DNA of 6,084 bases from an uncultured Prevotellaceae bacterium (GCA_937877605.1 CALFJA010000111.1:1-6084), one strand, 5' to 3'; counted from the stretch's first letter, positions 1-6,084 are shown. Program-made: numbers and translations. Notes: generated by a model not told the origin, from the sequence alone.

Positions 1-1296
1 TTCGTGGTGGCCGGCTACGACAAGACGCCCACCGAACTGACCCGCCAACTGGAGAAGGAAGGCATGCTCCTCCACTACGAGGAGAGCGTGGAAGAAATAC
101 CGTTCGTATGCAAGAACGCCGCCGCTACGCTGGTCATCTACACCCCGGCCATTCCAAACGAACATCAGGAACTGACCTATTTCCGAAAGAATGGCTTTGA
201 AATCCAGAAGCGGGCTCAGGTGCTCGGACAACTCACAAGGCAGCACAAGGGGCTTTGCGTGGCAGGAACGCACGGCAAGACCACCACTTCGGCAATGTGT
301 GCCCATATCATGCATCAAAGCAAACAAGACTGCAATGCCTTCCTCGGGGGCATAACGAAGAACTATGGCACCAACTACATCCTCTCCGACAGCAGCGACT
401 ATGTGGTGATTGAGGCCGACGAGTTCGACCGCTCCTTCCATTGGCTCAGCCCGTGGATAAGCGTCATCACCTCGACCGACCCCGACCACTTGGACATCTA
501 CGGCACAAAGGAAGCCTATCTGGATAGTTTCCGCCATTACACTGAACTGATCCAGCCGGGCGGAGCACTCATTCTTCACACCGGACTGGAGATGAAGCCC
601 AATATTCCCGAGGGTGTTACCGTCTATGGCTACAGCCTGACGGAGGGGCAGTTCCATGCGGAGAACGTCCGTATTGAGGACGGAGAAATCACCTTCGACT
701 TCATCTCTCCGATAGAAAGTGTCCGCAACATACAACTAGGACACCCCATCCCCATCAACATTGAGAACGGAATAGCCGCCATGGCCATGGCACAACTGGC
801 CGGTTGCACCGCTGAAGAACTGCGATACGCCATGGGCAGCTACAAAGGTGTGGACCGCCGGTTCGACTTCAAGATAAAAAACAGCCGGCATGTCCTCCTC
901 TCCGACTATGCACATCACCCCAAGGAAATCTTCGAGAGTGCCCGGAGCATCAGGCAACTCTATCCCAACCGCAGGATAACCGCCATCTTCCAGCCCCATC
1001 TCTACACCAGGACAAGGGACTTCTATCATGAATTTGCCAAGGCTCTGGACCAGTTGGACGAAGTGTATCTCTGCGACATATACCCTGCCCGCGAACTACC
1101 CATCGAGGGAGTGAGCAGCAAACTGATCTACGACCAGCTCCGTCCGGACATGGAAAAGCACCTCATCACCAAGGAAGAGGTACTGACGCTCGTAAAAGAG
1201 CATGACTTCGATGTACTGACCATACTCGGAGCGGGCGACCTCGACGCCCTGGTTCCAGCCATAGAGAAAGCCATTCTGACAAAAGAAACCACATAA
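1..1296 (+). CDS. murC: UDP-N-acetylmuramate--L-alanine ligase MurC (5' partial)
   Basis: MurC is the cytoplasmic ATP-dependent ligase that joins L-alanine to UDP-N-acetylmuramate, the first amino acid step of peptidoglycan stem peptide synthesis. The reading frame is open from base 1, so the N-terminal Rossmann portion (about 30 residues with the glycine-rich GxGGxGM motif expected in the family) lies upstream. The GTG codons at 4 and 7 are internal, not the start. Visible Mur ligase hallmarks are the ATP-binding P-loop GTHGKTTT (265-288), the central-domain motif EADEFDRSFHWL (412-447), the YAHHP motif in the C-terminal domain (907-921) and FQPHLYTRTRDF (988-1023). The YAHHP and FQPHLYTRTRDF motifs separate MurC from MurD, MurE and MurF. 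The downstream end is complete (TAA 1294-1296) and only 4 bases precede ftsQ, which suggests co-transcription and perhaps translational coupling. Identification as MurC is very secure; the degree of truncation is inferred from family length. Confidence 0.97.
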   Translation, partial: FVVAGYDKTPTELTRQLEKEGMLLHYEESVEEIPFVCKNAAATLVIYTPAIPNEHQELTYFRKNGFEIQKRAQVLGQLTRQHKGLCVAGTHGKTTTSAMCAHIMHQSKQDCNAFLGGITKNYGTNYILSDSSDYVVIEADEFDRSFHWLSPWISVITSTDPDHLDIYGTKEAYLDSFRHYTELIQPGGALILHTGLEMKPNIPEGVTVYGYSLTEGQFHAENVRIEDGEITFDFISPIESVRNIQLGHPIPINIENGIAAMAMAQLAGCTAEELRYAMGSYKGVDRRFDFKIKNSRHVLLSDYAHHPKEIFESARSIRQLYPNRRITAIFQPHLYTRTRDFYHEFAKALDQLDEVYLCDIYPARELPIEGVSSKLIYDQLRPDMEKHLITKEEVLTLVKEHDFDVLTILGAGDLDALVPAIEKAILTKETT

Positions 1297-1300
1297 GCCC

Positions 1301-2086
1301 ATGAAGTTCAATTGGCAATTCATATTGTTCCTCGTTGTAGACCTCTTCCTCGGAGCCTATCTCGTAGCGGCATTCACCGTGTTCAACAAAACCGATGAAC
1401 TGGAGAAGACATGCCAGCGGGTTGACATCCGGATTGAGGACAAGGATGCCACCGGATTCATCAGCGAGAAGGAAATAGTCGACCGTCTGAAAAAGGCAGG
1501 GCTCTACCCGCAAGGCAAGGACATGAACGCCGTCCAGGTGCGCAACATCGAAGACAATCTTCAACGCACACCTTTCGTCAAAACGGCTGAATGCTACAAG
1601 GCACAGGACGGAAGCGTGCGCATCAGCCTGACCCAGCGCATGCCCAAGTTGCGCATCAAGGCAGCCAACGGCGACGACTATTACCTTGACGACAAGAACA
1701 GTATCATGCCCAACTCTCAGTACACCAGCGACCTCATCGTTGCCACGGGACACATCACCCGTCAGATGGCACAAACCTATGTGGCACCGCTGGCCAACAC
1801 CATCACACAACTGCCGTTCTGGGAAGACCAGATTGAACAAATCAACATCCTGCCCGACAAGAGCGTGGAACTGGTGCCGCGAGTGGGCGACCACATCATC
1901 CTACTTGGGAAAATGCCCGAATCGGGCAACAAGAAGGAGCGGGAAGAGCAAATCGCCGAGTTCGTAAAAAAGAAACTCGACCGGCTTGAAATCTTCTATT
2001 GCCATGGATTGTCTCAGGCCGGCTGGAACAAATACAGGCTCATCAACCTTGAGTTCGACAACCAAATCATCTGCAAGAAGAAATAA
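1301..2086 (+). CDS. ftsQ: Cell division protein FtsQ
   Basis: The 261-residue product has the layout of FtsQ/DivIB, the bitopic divisome protein that links early cytoplasmic components to septal peptidoglycan synthesis. A very short cytoplasmic N-terminus is followed by one hydrophobic segment at about residues 6-28 (from QFILFLVVDLF to AAFTVF). A periplasmic domain follows, with a POTRA-like region at roughly 38-115 and a beta-rich part ending in YRLINLEFDNQIICKKK, which resembles the end of Bacteroidales FtsQ proteins. FtsQ sequences diverge strongly, so its position between murC and ftsA is important support. The ATG at 1301 is chosen because it puts the membrane segment right at the N-terminus and lies 4 bases after the murC stop. 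No Shine-Dalgarno sequence is visible; the upstream bases are A-rich and lie inside murC, so initiation may depend on coupling. No truncation or frameshift is seen. Confidence 0.93.
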   Translation: MKFNWQFILFLVVDLFLGAYLVAAFTVFNKTDELEKTCQRVDIRIEDKDATGFISEKEIVDRLKKAGLYPQGKDMNAVQVRNIEDNLQRTPFVKTAECYKAQDGSVRISLTQRMPKLRIKAANGDDYYLDDKNSIMPNSQYTSDLIVATGHITRQMAQTYVAPLANTITQLPFWEDQIEQINILPDKSVELVPRVGDHIILLGKMPESGNKKEREEQIAEFVKKKLDRLEIFYCHGLSQAGWNKYRLINLEFDNQIICKKK

Positions 2087-2128
2087 GCACATCAAACAAT
2101 AAGATATAAATAATAAATAAAGAATCGT
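2087..2128 (+). promoter_or_regulatory. A/T-rich translation leader of ftsA
   Basis: The 42-base gap between ftsQ and ftsA is very A/T-rich compared with the flanking genes (for example AAATAATAAATAAAGAATCG just before the ATG). It lacks a purine Shine-Dalgarno core. In Bacteroidota, A-rich unstructured leaders commonly stand in for a Shine-Dalgarno sequence, so this is best read as the ftsA initiation region. I looked for a Bacteroides-type promoter (-7 TAnnTTTG with -33 TTTG) and did not find one, although an internal promoter cannot be ruled out. Confidence 0.5.
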
Positions 2129-3526
2129 ATGGAAGAATTCATCGTAGCAATCGAACTAGGATCGACAAAGATCATCGGAGTTGCTGGCCGGAAGGAACTT
2201 GACGGCAGTTTCAGCGTGCTTGCCACTGCCAAAGAGGATGCCAGCACCTGCATCAGGAAAGGTATTGTCTATAATCTGGACAAGACCGCCCTCTGCATTA
2301 AAAACATTGTAGGCCGTTTGGAGACATCGCTCAAGACAAGGGTAGCCCGCGTCTATGTGGGCGTCGGCGGCCAGTCGCTGCGCAGCATCAAGAATGTGGT
2401 GGGCAAGGATCTGCCTGCCAACACCATCGTCACCATCGACATGATTGACGAGTTGCGCGACACCAACCGCAACATGCCCTACCCTGACATGGAGATTCTC
2501 CGTGATGCCATTCAGGAATACAAGGTAGACAACCAGTATCAGGTCGACCCTGTGGGCATTCCCTGTCAGCATCTGGACGGCAACTTCCTGAATATTGTAT
2601 GGCGCAAGACTTTTTACAACAACCTGAACAAGTGTTTCGAGATGGCCAATGTGAAGATTGCCGAGATGCGCATCTCACTGCTGGCACTCGCCAACAACAT
2701 CCTGACCGAGGCGGAGAAGCGCACCGGCTGTATACTTGTCGACCTCGGAGCCGAGACCACCAGCATGGCCGTCTATCACAAGAACATCCTTCGCCACCTG
2801 GCTGTTATCCCCATCGGTTCGAACAACATCACGAAGGACATCGCTTCGCTGAACATTGAGGAGGACGAAGCCGAGCGTCTGAAGCTGAAATACGGCAATG
2901 GCCACAGCAACGATACGGCCATCAACAGTTCGGAAACCATCACGGTGGATGCCGACCGGACCATCAAGGTGAGTGAGTTCAGTGCTGCCGTCGAGGCGCG
3001 CGCCGAGGAAATCGTGCAGAATGTGGAGCATCAGATACCCTTCGAGTACAACAGGAACCTCATGGGTGGCATCATCCTCACCGGTGGTGGCGCCAACCTG
3101 AAGAACATCGATGTGCTGTTCCGCAACATCACCCATATTGACAAGGTCCGCATTGCCAAGTTCATCAATCAGGACATCCACACGCTCGACCCGGAAATCA
3201 AGGCGCAGAACGGTCTGTACAACACGGTGCTGGGCCTGATGGTCAGCGGCGACATGAACTGCGCCGGCAACAAGCTGACCAACGACCTCTTTGGCCCTGA
3301 ACCGCAACCAGAGGAACCTGAAGAGCCTACCCAGCCCATCATCACCGTGGAAGTGCCTAAGGCACCAGGCTACGGCGATAACCAGTCCGTCGATGTGGTT
3401 ATCCGTCCAGAGGACCTGAAAGAAGAGGAAGAGGAGATGCCCAGAAGGAAGGGAAACGGCATGTTCAAGAGAATTGGGAACAGGCTGGGTTCCTGGCTGG
3501 GATCGCTGATAGACGAAGAGGACTGA
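2129..3526 (+). CDS. ftsA: Cell division protein FtsA
   Basis: FtsA is the actin-like ATPase that tethers FtsZ filaments to the inner membrane and recruits later divisome proteins. The 465-residue product shows the fold's landmarks in order: the phosphate-1 motif AIELGSTKIIG (residues 7-17), the SHS2 (1C) domain after it with VYVGVGGQSL (75-84), phosphate-2 VDLGAETTSMAV (204-215), and the adenosine motif GGIILTGGGANLKNI (313-327). After the ATPase core comes a proline- and glutamate-rich linker (about 388-440). A C-terminal amphipathic helix follows (about 444-461, GMFKRIGNRLGSWLGSLI), matching the membrane-targeting sequence expected of FtsA. The ATG at 2129 places the phosphate-1 motif at the usual distance from the N-terminus. 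The gene lies between ftsQ and ftsZ, the classical dcw order. It looks intact. The linker is longer than in E. coli FtsA, which seems to be a lineage feature. Confidence 0.97.
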   Translation: MEEFIVAIELGSTKIIGVAGRKELDGSFSVLATAKEDASTCIRKGIVYNLDKTALCIKNIVGRLETSLKTRVARVYVGVGGQSLRSIKNVVGKDLPANTIVTIDMIDELRDTNRNMPYPDMEILRDAIQEYKVDNQYQVDPVGIPCQHLDGNFLNIVWRKTFYNNLNKCFEMANVKIAEMRISLLALANNILTEAEKRTGCILVDLGAETTSMAVYHKNILRHLAVIPIGSNNITKDIASLNIEEDEAERLKLKYGNGHSNDTAINSSETITVDADRTIKVSEFSAAVEARAEEIVQNVEHQIPFEYNRNLMGGIILTGGGANLKNIDVLFRNITHIDKVRIAKFINQDIHTLDPEIKAQNGLYNTVLGLMVSGDMNCAGNKLTNDLFGPEPQPEEPEEPTQPIITVEVPKAPGYGDNQSVDVVIRPEDLKEEEEEMPRRKGNGMFKRIGNRLGSWLGSLIDEED

Positions 3527-3594
3527 TGCCCCGACTGACTCACTTAACCAATCAACCAATAGTATAAAAACAAAAACATAAGGATATATTTTCT
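3527..3594 (+). promoter_or_regulatory. Leader region of ftsZ with AAGGA near the start
   Basis: This 68-base gap becomes strongly A/T-rich in its second half. It holds AAGGA at 3580-3584, ten bases before the ATG at 3595, the only Shine-Dalgarno-like match among the operon's leaders. It therefore favours 3595 over the in-frame ATG at 3613 as the ftsZ start. A short tandem repeat, AACCAAT at 3546-3552 and again at 3554-3560, precedes it. TATATTTT at 3585-3592 resembles the Bacteroides -7 box (TAnnTTTG) but lies too close to the ATG to drive ftsZ. No hairpin terminator separates ftsA from ftsZ. Confidence 0.45.
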
Positions 3595-4938
3595 ATGAAC
3601 GATTACGATATCATGTCAACACTTGATTTTGTTGACGAACACGAAGAGAGCAAGACGAAGAGCATCATCAAGGTGATAGGCGTCGGCGGCGGTGGCAGCA
3701 ACGCCGTGAACCACATGTTCCGCCAAGGCATCCACGATGTTTCTTTCATGGTTTGTAACACCGACGCACAGGCGCTGAACAACTCCCCTGTGCCCGTCCA
3801 CCTGCAGTTGGGCAGCGAGGGTCTCGGTGCCGGCAACCGCCCGGAGAAGGCCCGCATGGCAGCCGAGGAGAGTGCCGACGACATCAGGCAGCGCCTTGAG
3901 GACGGCACGCGCATGGTCTTCATCACGGCTGGAATGGGAGGCGGCACCGGTACGGGTGCATCGCCCGTCATCGCCCGCATCAGCAAGGAGATGGACATCC
4001 TCACCGTGGGCATTGTCACCATCCCCTTCGAGTTTGAAGGCCCCAGGAAGATTAACCAGGCACTCGACGGCGTGGAAGAACTCTCGAAGCATGTCGATGC
4101 CCTTCTTGTCATCAACAACGAGCGCCTGCGCGAAATCTACTCGGGTGAGACCTTCGAAAACGCCTTCGGCAAGGCCGACGACACCCTCAGTGTGGCTGCC
4201 AAGTCCATTGCGGAAATCATCACCGTGCACGGACTCATCAACCTGGACTTCAACGATGTGAAGACCGTTCTCAAGGACGGAGGCGTGGCCATCATGTCAA
4301 CGGGCTACGGCGAGGGCGAGGACCGCGTGAGGAAAGCCATCGAGAATGCCCTCCATTCCCCGTTGCTCAACAACAGCAACATCTACAGCTCGAAGAAAAT
4401 CCTGCTCAGCCTGAACTACGGCGACCAGAAAGGGCAGAACCCCTTCATGATGGAAGAGGTGAGCGAAATACACGAATTCATGGCCAATTTCAAGGACTTT
4501 GAAATCAAGTGGGGCGTAGCACAGGACATAAGCCTTGGCGACGAGGTGAAGGTGACCATCCTTGCCACTGGATTCGGACTGGACAATGTGGAAGGCATGA
4601 ACGAGCACATGGGCAAGCGCCGCACGCAGGAGCAGATTGAGGAACAGGCCGCGCTCGAGGAAAAGAAGCGCCAGGAACTGCTCCGCATCCAGCGCTATTA
4701 CGGGCATCCCGCCGGACAGGTGTCGACCGCAAAGCGTGCGCGCCACATCTTCCTCTTCGACAAGGAAGACCTGGACAACGAGGATCTCATCATGGCCATC
4801 GACACATCTCCCACCTTCACCCGCACGAAGTCGAAGATGGAGGAAATACGCAAGTCGACCAACACCAAGAGGGAAAGCAACGGAAACGGAAACGGCAGCA
4901 TCAGCATCGAGGGAGGCATTTCCTTCGCTGCCGACTGA
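3595..4938 (+). CDS. ftsZ: Cell division GTPase FtsZ
   Basis: FtsZ is the tubulin-like GTPase that polymerises into the cytokinetic Z-ring. The 447-residue protein has every core motif: T1 loop VGGGGSNAVNHM (residues 30-41), T2 NTDAQALN (55-62), GLGAGNRPE (76-84), the tubulin signature GGGTGTG (115-121), and the T7 synergy loop NLDFND (216-221), whose aspartates D218 and D221 complete the GTPase site between subunits. The GTPase core ends near residue 330. Next comes a charged, probably helical linker (342-365), then a segment running RARHIFLFDKEDLDNEDL into DTSPTFTR (381-410), which is characteristic of Bacteroidales FtsZ, and an Asn/Gly-rich tail ending GGISFAAD. The usual DIPxFLR terminal peptide is absent at the very end. 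Start 3595 is supported by AAGGA ten bases upstream; the alternative at 3613 would remove only six residues. The gene is intact and follows its partner ftsA. Confidence 0.98.
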   Translation: MNDYDIMSTLDFVDEHEESKTKSIIKVIGVGGGGSNAVNHMFRQGIHDVSFMVCNTDAQALNNSPVPVHLQLGSEGLGAGNRPEKARMAAEESADDIRQRLEDGTRMVFITAGMGGGTGTGASPVIARISKEMDILTVGIVTIPFEFEGPRKINQALDGVEELSKHVDALLVINNERLREIYSGETFENAFGKADDTLSVAAKSIAEIITVHGLINLDFNDVKTVLKDGGVAIMSTGYGEGEDRVRKAIENALHSPLLNNSNIYSSKKILLSLNYGDQKGQNPFMMEEVSEIHEFMANFKDFEIKWGVAQDISLGDEVKVTILATGFGLDNVEGMNEHMGKRRTQEQIEEQAALEEKKRQELLRIQRYYGHPAGQVSTAKRARHIFLFDKEDLDNEDLIMAIDTSPTFTRTKSKMEEIRKSTNTKRESNGNGNGSISIEGGISFAAD

Positions 4939-4974
4939 ACCGTGAGTTGAACCCATAAATCACGAAAGAGCCAT

Positions 4975-5424
4975 ATGACACTATTCGACCAAGTCAGCAA
5001 CGACATCAAGGATGCCATGAAGGCGCGCGACAAGGTGCGCCTGGAGACGCTGCGCAACATCAAGAAAGTGTTTCTTGAAGCCAAGACGGCACCGGGTGCC
5101 AACGACACGCTGGAAGATGCCGCAGCACTGAAAATCATACAGAAGCTGGCCAAGCAGGGCCGCGAGGCTGCCGAGGTGTTCCAGCAGCAACACCGCCCCG
5201 ACCTTGCCGAAGGCGAGCTGGCGCAGGTGGCCGTCATGGAAACCTACCTGCCGAAGCAAATTTCCGAGGAGGAGATTGCCGCCATTGTCAGGGACATCGT
5301 GGCACAGACGGGTGCCGAGGGCATGAAGGACATGGGCCGCGTCATGGGACTGGCCACCAAGCAGATGGCCGGACGCGCCGACGGACGCATCATCTCCACC
5401 ATCGTCAAGCAACTACTGGCGTAG
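4975..5424 (+). CDS. yqeY: GatB/YqeY domain protein
   Basis: The 149-residue product is a full-length stand-alone YqeY-family protein, homologous to the helical C-terminal domain of GatB. In the tRNA-dependent amidotransferase that domain contacts tRNA. Recognisable family features are the N-terminal helix with KDAMKARDKVRLETLRNI (residues 12-29), the YLPKQISEEE motif (91-100) and the closing GRVMGLATKQMAGRADGR block (121-138), followed by a hydrophobic C-terminal helix. No amidase or catalytic site is present, so it is not an enzyme by itself. A role in tRNA handling or translation fidelity would be inference; the function of lone YqeY proteins is not settled. It follows ftsZ by 36 bases and precedes a strong terminator, so it is probably the last gene of the operon. 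The ATG at 4975 is preceded by GAAAGAG (4964-4970), a weak purine-rich ribosome site. Confidence 0.92.
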   Translation: MTLFDQVSNDIKDAMKARDKVRLETLRNIKKVFLEAKTAPGANDTLEDAAALKIIQKLAKQGREAAEVFQQQHRPDLAEGELAQVAVMETYLPKQISEEEIAAIVRDIVAQTGAEGMKDMGRVMGLATKQMAGRADGRIISTIVKQLLA

Positions 5425-5447
5425 CCAACACTTACGAGAAAGCATGC

Positions 5448-5484
5448 AATGCGGGTGTACACACAATGTCACCCGCATTTTTTT
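5448..5484 (+). terminator. Intrinsic terminator of the dcw operon
   Basis: A perfect 10-bp stem, AATGCGGGTG (5448-5457) with CACCCGCATT (5470-5479), encloses a 12-base loop and runs directly into seven T residues (5478-5484). It starts 23 bases after the yqeY stop codon. G/C-rich stem, T-run and position are all as expected for Rho-independent termination of the murC-to-yqeY transcript. The run of A residues needed on the opposite strand is short, so efficient termination of the convergent - strand transcript here is less likely. Confidence 0.93.
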
Positions 5485-5686
5485 GTAAAAAAGACATTGG
5501 CCGGCGAAGGCTGGTTCCTGTCAAGATTTTTTACTGCACACTGGTGCCAACACGACATTTCTTGCCCGTCTTTATGACCAGCCTCCCTCTTCGGCACAAA
5601 AAACGGAAGAAACTCAACAACTATGCAAATCATTGTTAATCAACGGATTAGTAAGGACAACGACGCAAGCAATATTCTCTTGGATT

Positions 5687-5727
5687 CCGAAAGAGCCACA
5701 TTCAGGTCGTGAATGTGGCTCTTTCGG
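5687..5727. repeat. Perfect 18-bp inverted repeat (hairpin), possible bidirectional terminator
   Basis: CCGAAAGAGCCACATTCA (5687-5704) is followed by the loop GGTCG and then its exact reverse complement (5710-5727). All 18 pairs match, making this the strongest structure in the window. The AAAG...CTTT near the base of the stem is reminiscent of bidirectional terminators, but no T-run follows on either strand, and both neighbouring genes have nearer terminator candidates. It could be a terminator remnant, a dispersed palindromic repeat or the core of a small RNA. The structure is seen directly; the function is unknown. Confidence 0.85.
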
Positions 5728-5775
5728 TGTTCAATACCTTAGGTTTCACCGCATAAGACAGACATTCTGGAAATG

Positions 5776-5792
5776 CAACTGAGCCTCAGTTG
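5776..5792. repeat. Operator-like quasi-palindrome
   Basis: CAACTGAG and CTCAGTTG flank a single central C, giving an 8-bp perfect dyad in 17 bases. With a one-base spacer it cannot form a good RNA hairpin without opening the middle pairs, so a protein-binding site would fit the geometry better. There is no recognisable promoter beside it, and a chance dyad is possible. Confidence 0.35.
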
Positions 5793-5850
5793 GAACTGCC
5801 AAGATGGAAAACGGCACGAAACAGAGCCAAAACCGAAGCATGAAACCATC

Positions 5851-5881
5851 AAAAAGTATGTGTATGAAAATTGCACACTTT
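5851..5881 (-). terminator. Weak candidate terminator downstream of recO
   Basis: Read on the - strand, AAAGTGTG (complement of 5874-5881) can pair with CACATACTTT (complement of 5853-5862). This gives an 8-bp stem with a 2-base bulge and an 11-base loop, ending in five T residues. It begins about 50 bases beyond the recO stop codon, a sensible place for termination. The stem is A/T-rich and bulged and the T-run is short and partly inside the stem, so this is only a candidate. Confidence 0.3.
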
Positions 5882-5930
5882 CCGGAAATGTAACGGAATT
5901 TTACGAAAGCAGCCGCCTCTAACCCAGCCT

Positions 5931-6084
5931 CTAGCCGAACAGTTCCTTGACCACCTCGGTGGACTTCAACTCGGGAAAACCGGCTACATGCAACCGATAG
6001 TAAGCCAGGATATAGTCCAGTATGCGGTTCCTGTCGTGATGGGACAGGCGGAAGAACTTCAAATTGCTCCACGACATGCGCATC
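5931..6084 (-). CDS. recO: DNA repair protein RecO, C-terminal fragment (5' partial)
   Basis: Only the last 50 residues and the TAG stop (5931-5933 on the + strand) are inside the window; the rest lies beyond the right edge. RecO helps RecR load RecA onto SSB-coated single-stranded DNA in recombinational repair. The visible end includes LKFFRLSHHDRNRILDYI and YYRLHVAGFPELKS, closing with VVKELFG. It matches the C-terminal helices I recall for Bacteroidales RecO, where a phenylalanine-rich strand, an RNR segment, YYRLH and FPELKS occur in that order. The N-terminal OB fold and middle domain cannot be checked. The gene is convergent with the dcw operon. The call rests on recalled family sequence over a short stretch; the coding frame itself is clear, because the other frames lack such conserved features. 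Confidence 0.82.
   Translation of the reverse strand, partial: MRMSWSNLKFFRLSHHDRNRILDYILAYYRLHVAGFPELKSTEVVKELFG

Larger units (their letters stand above)
5485..5930. other. Convergent intergenic region without a convincing gene
   Basis: This 446-base stretch separates the operon terminator from the end of the - strand recO gene. I find no reading frame with recognisable protein features, no tRNA and no promoter matching the Bacteroides consensus. Its contents are the strong hairpin at 5687-5727, the quasi-palindrome at 5776-5792, a candidate weak terminator at 5851-5881, and two complementary 8-base words, AGGCTGGT (5508-5515) and ACCAGCCT (5577-5584), that could close a larger structure. 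The 108-codon open frame on the - strand at 5746-6072 is an out-of-frame shadow of recO continuing into noncoding DNA. A small RNA gene is possible but unproven. Confidence 0.6.

Noticed and set aside
4..9. GTG codons at 4 and 7 as a murC start
   Set aside because: The frame is open to the left edge, and the family N-terminus with its glycine-rich motif is missing, so the true start lies upstream of the window.
1166..1894. 242-codon open frame on the - strand across the murC-ftsQ junction
   Set aside because: It overlaps two confidently identified genes, is rich in His, Val and Leu as mirror frames usually are, and has no initiation signal or known family features.
2675..3559. 294-codon open frame on the - strand opposite ftsA
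   Set aside because: It lies fully antisense to a well-conserved ftsA, shows no recognisable domain, and is explained by codon bias in the GC-rich sense gene keeping the opposite frame open.
3585..3592. Possible -7 promoter box TATATTTT before ftsZ
   Set aside because: It differs from TAnnTTTG at the last base, has no clear TTTG at -33, and lies two bases from the ATG, leaving no room for a leader.
3805..3840. FtsZ loop before GLGAG is about three residues shorter than in E. coli and B. subtilis (LQLGSEGLGAG)
   Set aside because: As far as I recall, other Bacteroidales FtsZ proteins share this shorter loop, so it is a lineage trait rather than a local deletion.
5879..5888. Ten-base palindrome TTTCCGGAAA
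   Set aside because: Short perfect palindromes of this size are common by chance, it has no loop for an RNA hairpin, and no partner sites were seen.
5746..6072. 108-codon open frame on the - strand at the right edge
   Set aside because: It overlaps the recO C-terminal coding frame in a different frame and then runs into noncoding DNA. The recO frame has conserved family residues; this one has none.

Overview
This window is the distal end of a division and cell wall (dcw) gene cluster from a member of the Bacteroidota, most likely the order Bacteroidales and probably Prevotellaceae. The placement rests on recalled protein similarity: the MurC, FtsQ, FtsA and FtsZ proteins have Bacteroidales-type sequence throughout. 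FtsZ carries the extra C-terminal segment typical of that group. Translation leaders are A/T-rich with little or no Shine-Dalgarno sequence, as is usual in this phylum. Genus and species cannot be fixed from the sequence alone.

Layout on the + strand: murC (5' end missing, 1-1296), ftsQ (1301-2086), ftsA (2129-3526), ftsZ (3595-4938) and a GatB/YqeY-family gene (4975-5424). All five point the same way with gaps of 4, 42, 68 and 36 bases, and no terminator is visible between them, so they look like one transcription unit. A clear intrinsic terminator at 5448-5484 closes it. On the - strand, entering from the right edge, is the last ~51 codons of a convergent gene whose product matches the C-terminus of Bacteroidales RecO (stop at 5931-5933).

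Functionally, MurC adds L-alanine to UDP-MurNAc to start the peptidoglycan stem peptide. FtsZ forms the cytokinetic ring, FtsA anchors FtsZ to the membrane through its C-terminal amphipathic helix, and FtsQ is the single-pass periplasmic divisome subunit. The YqeY-like protein resembles the tRNA-binding tail of aspartyl/glutamyl-tRNA amidotransferase subunit B; its role is not established.

The ~500-base convergent intergenic region (5425-5930) has no convincing gene. It holds the operon terminator, a perfect 18-bp hairpin with a 5-nt loop (5687-5727), a quasi-palindrome (5776-5792), and a weak candidate terminator for recO (5851-5881). The hairpin arm shares an 11-base word with the yqeY translation start region, which is the most unexpected observation here. 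I see no mobile element, CRISPR array, tRNA or rRNA, and no clear sign of a new multi-gene system. The coding part is an ordinary conserved housekeeping region.
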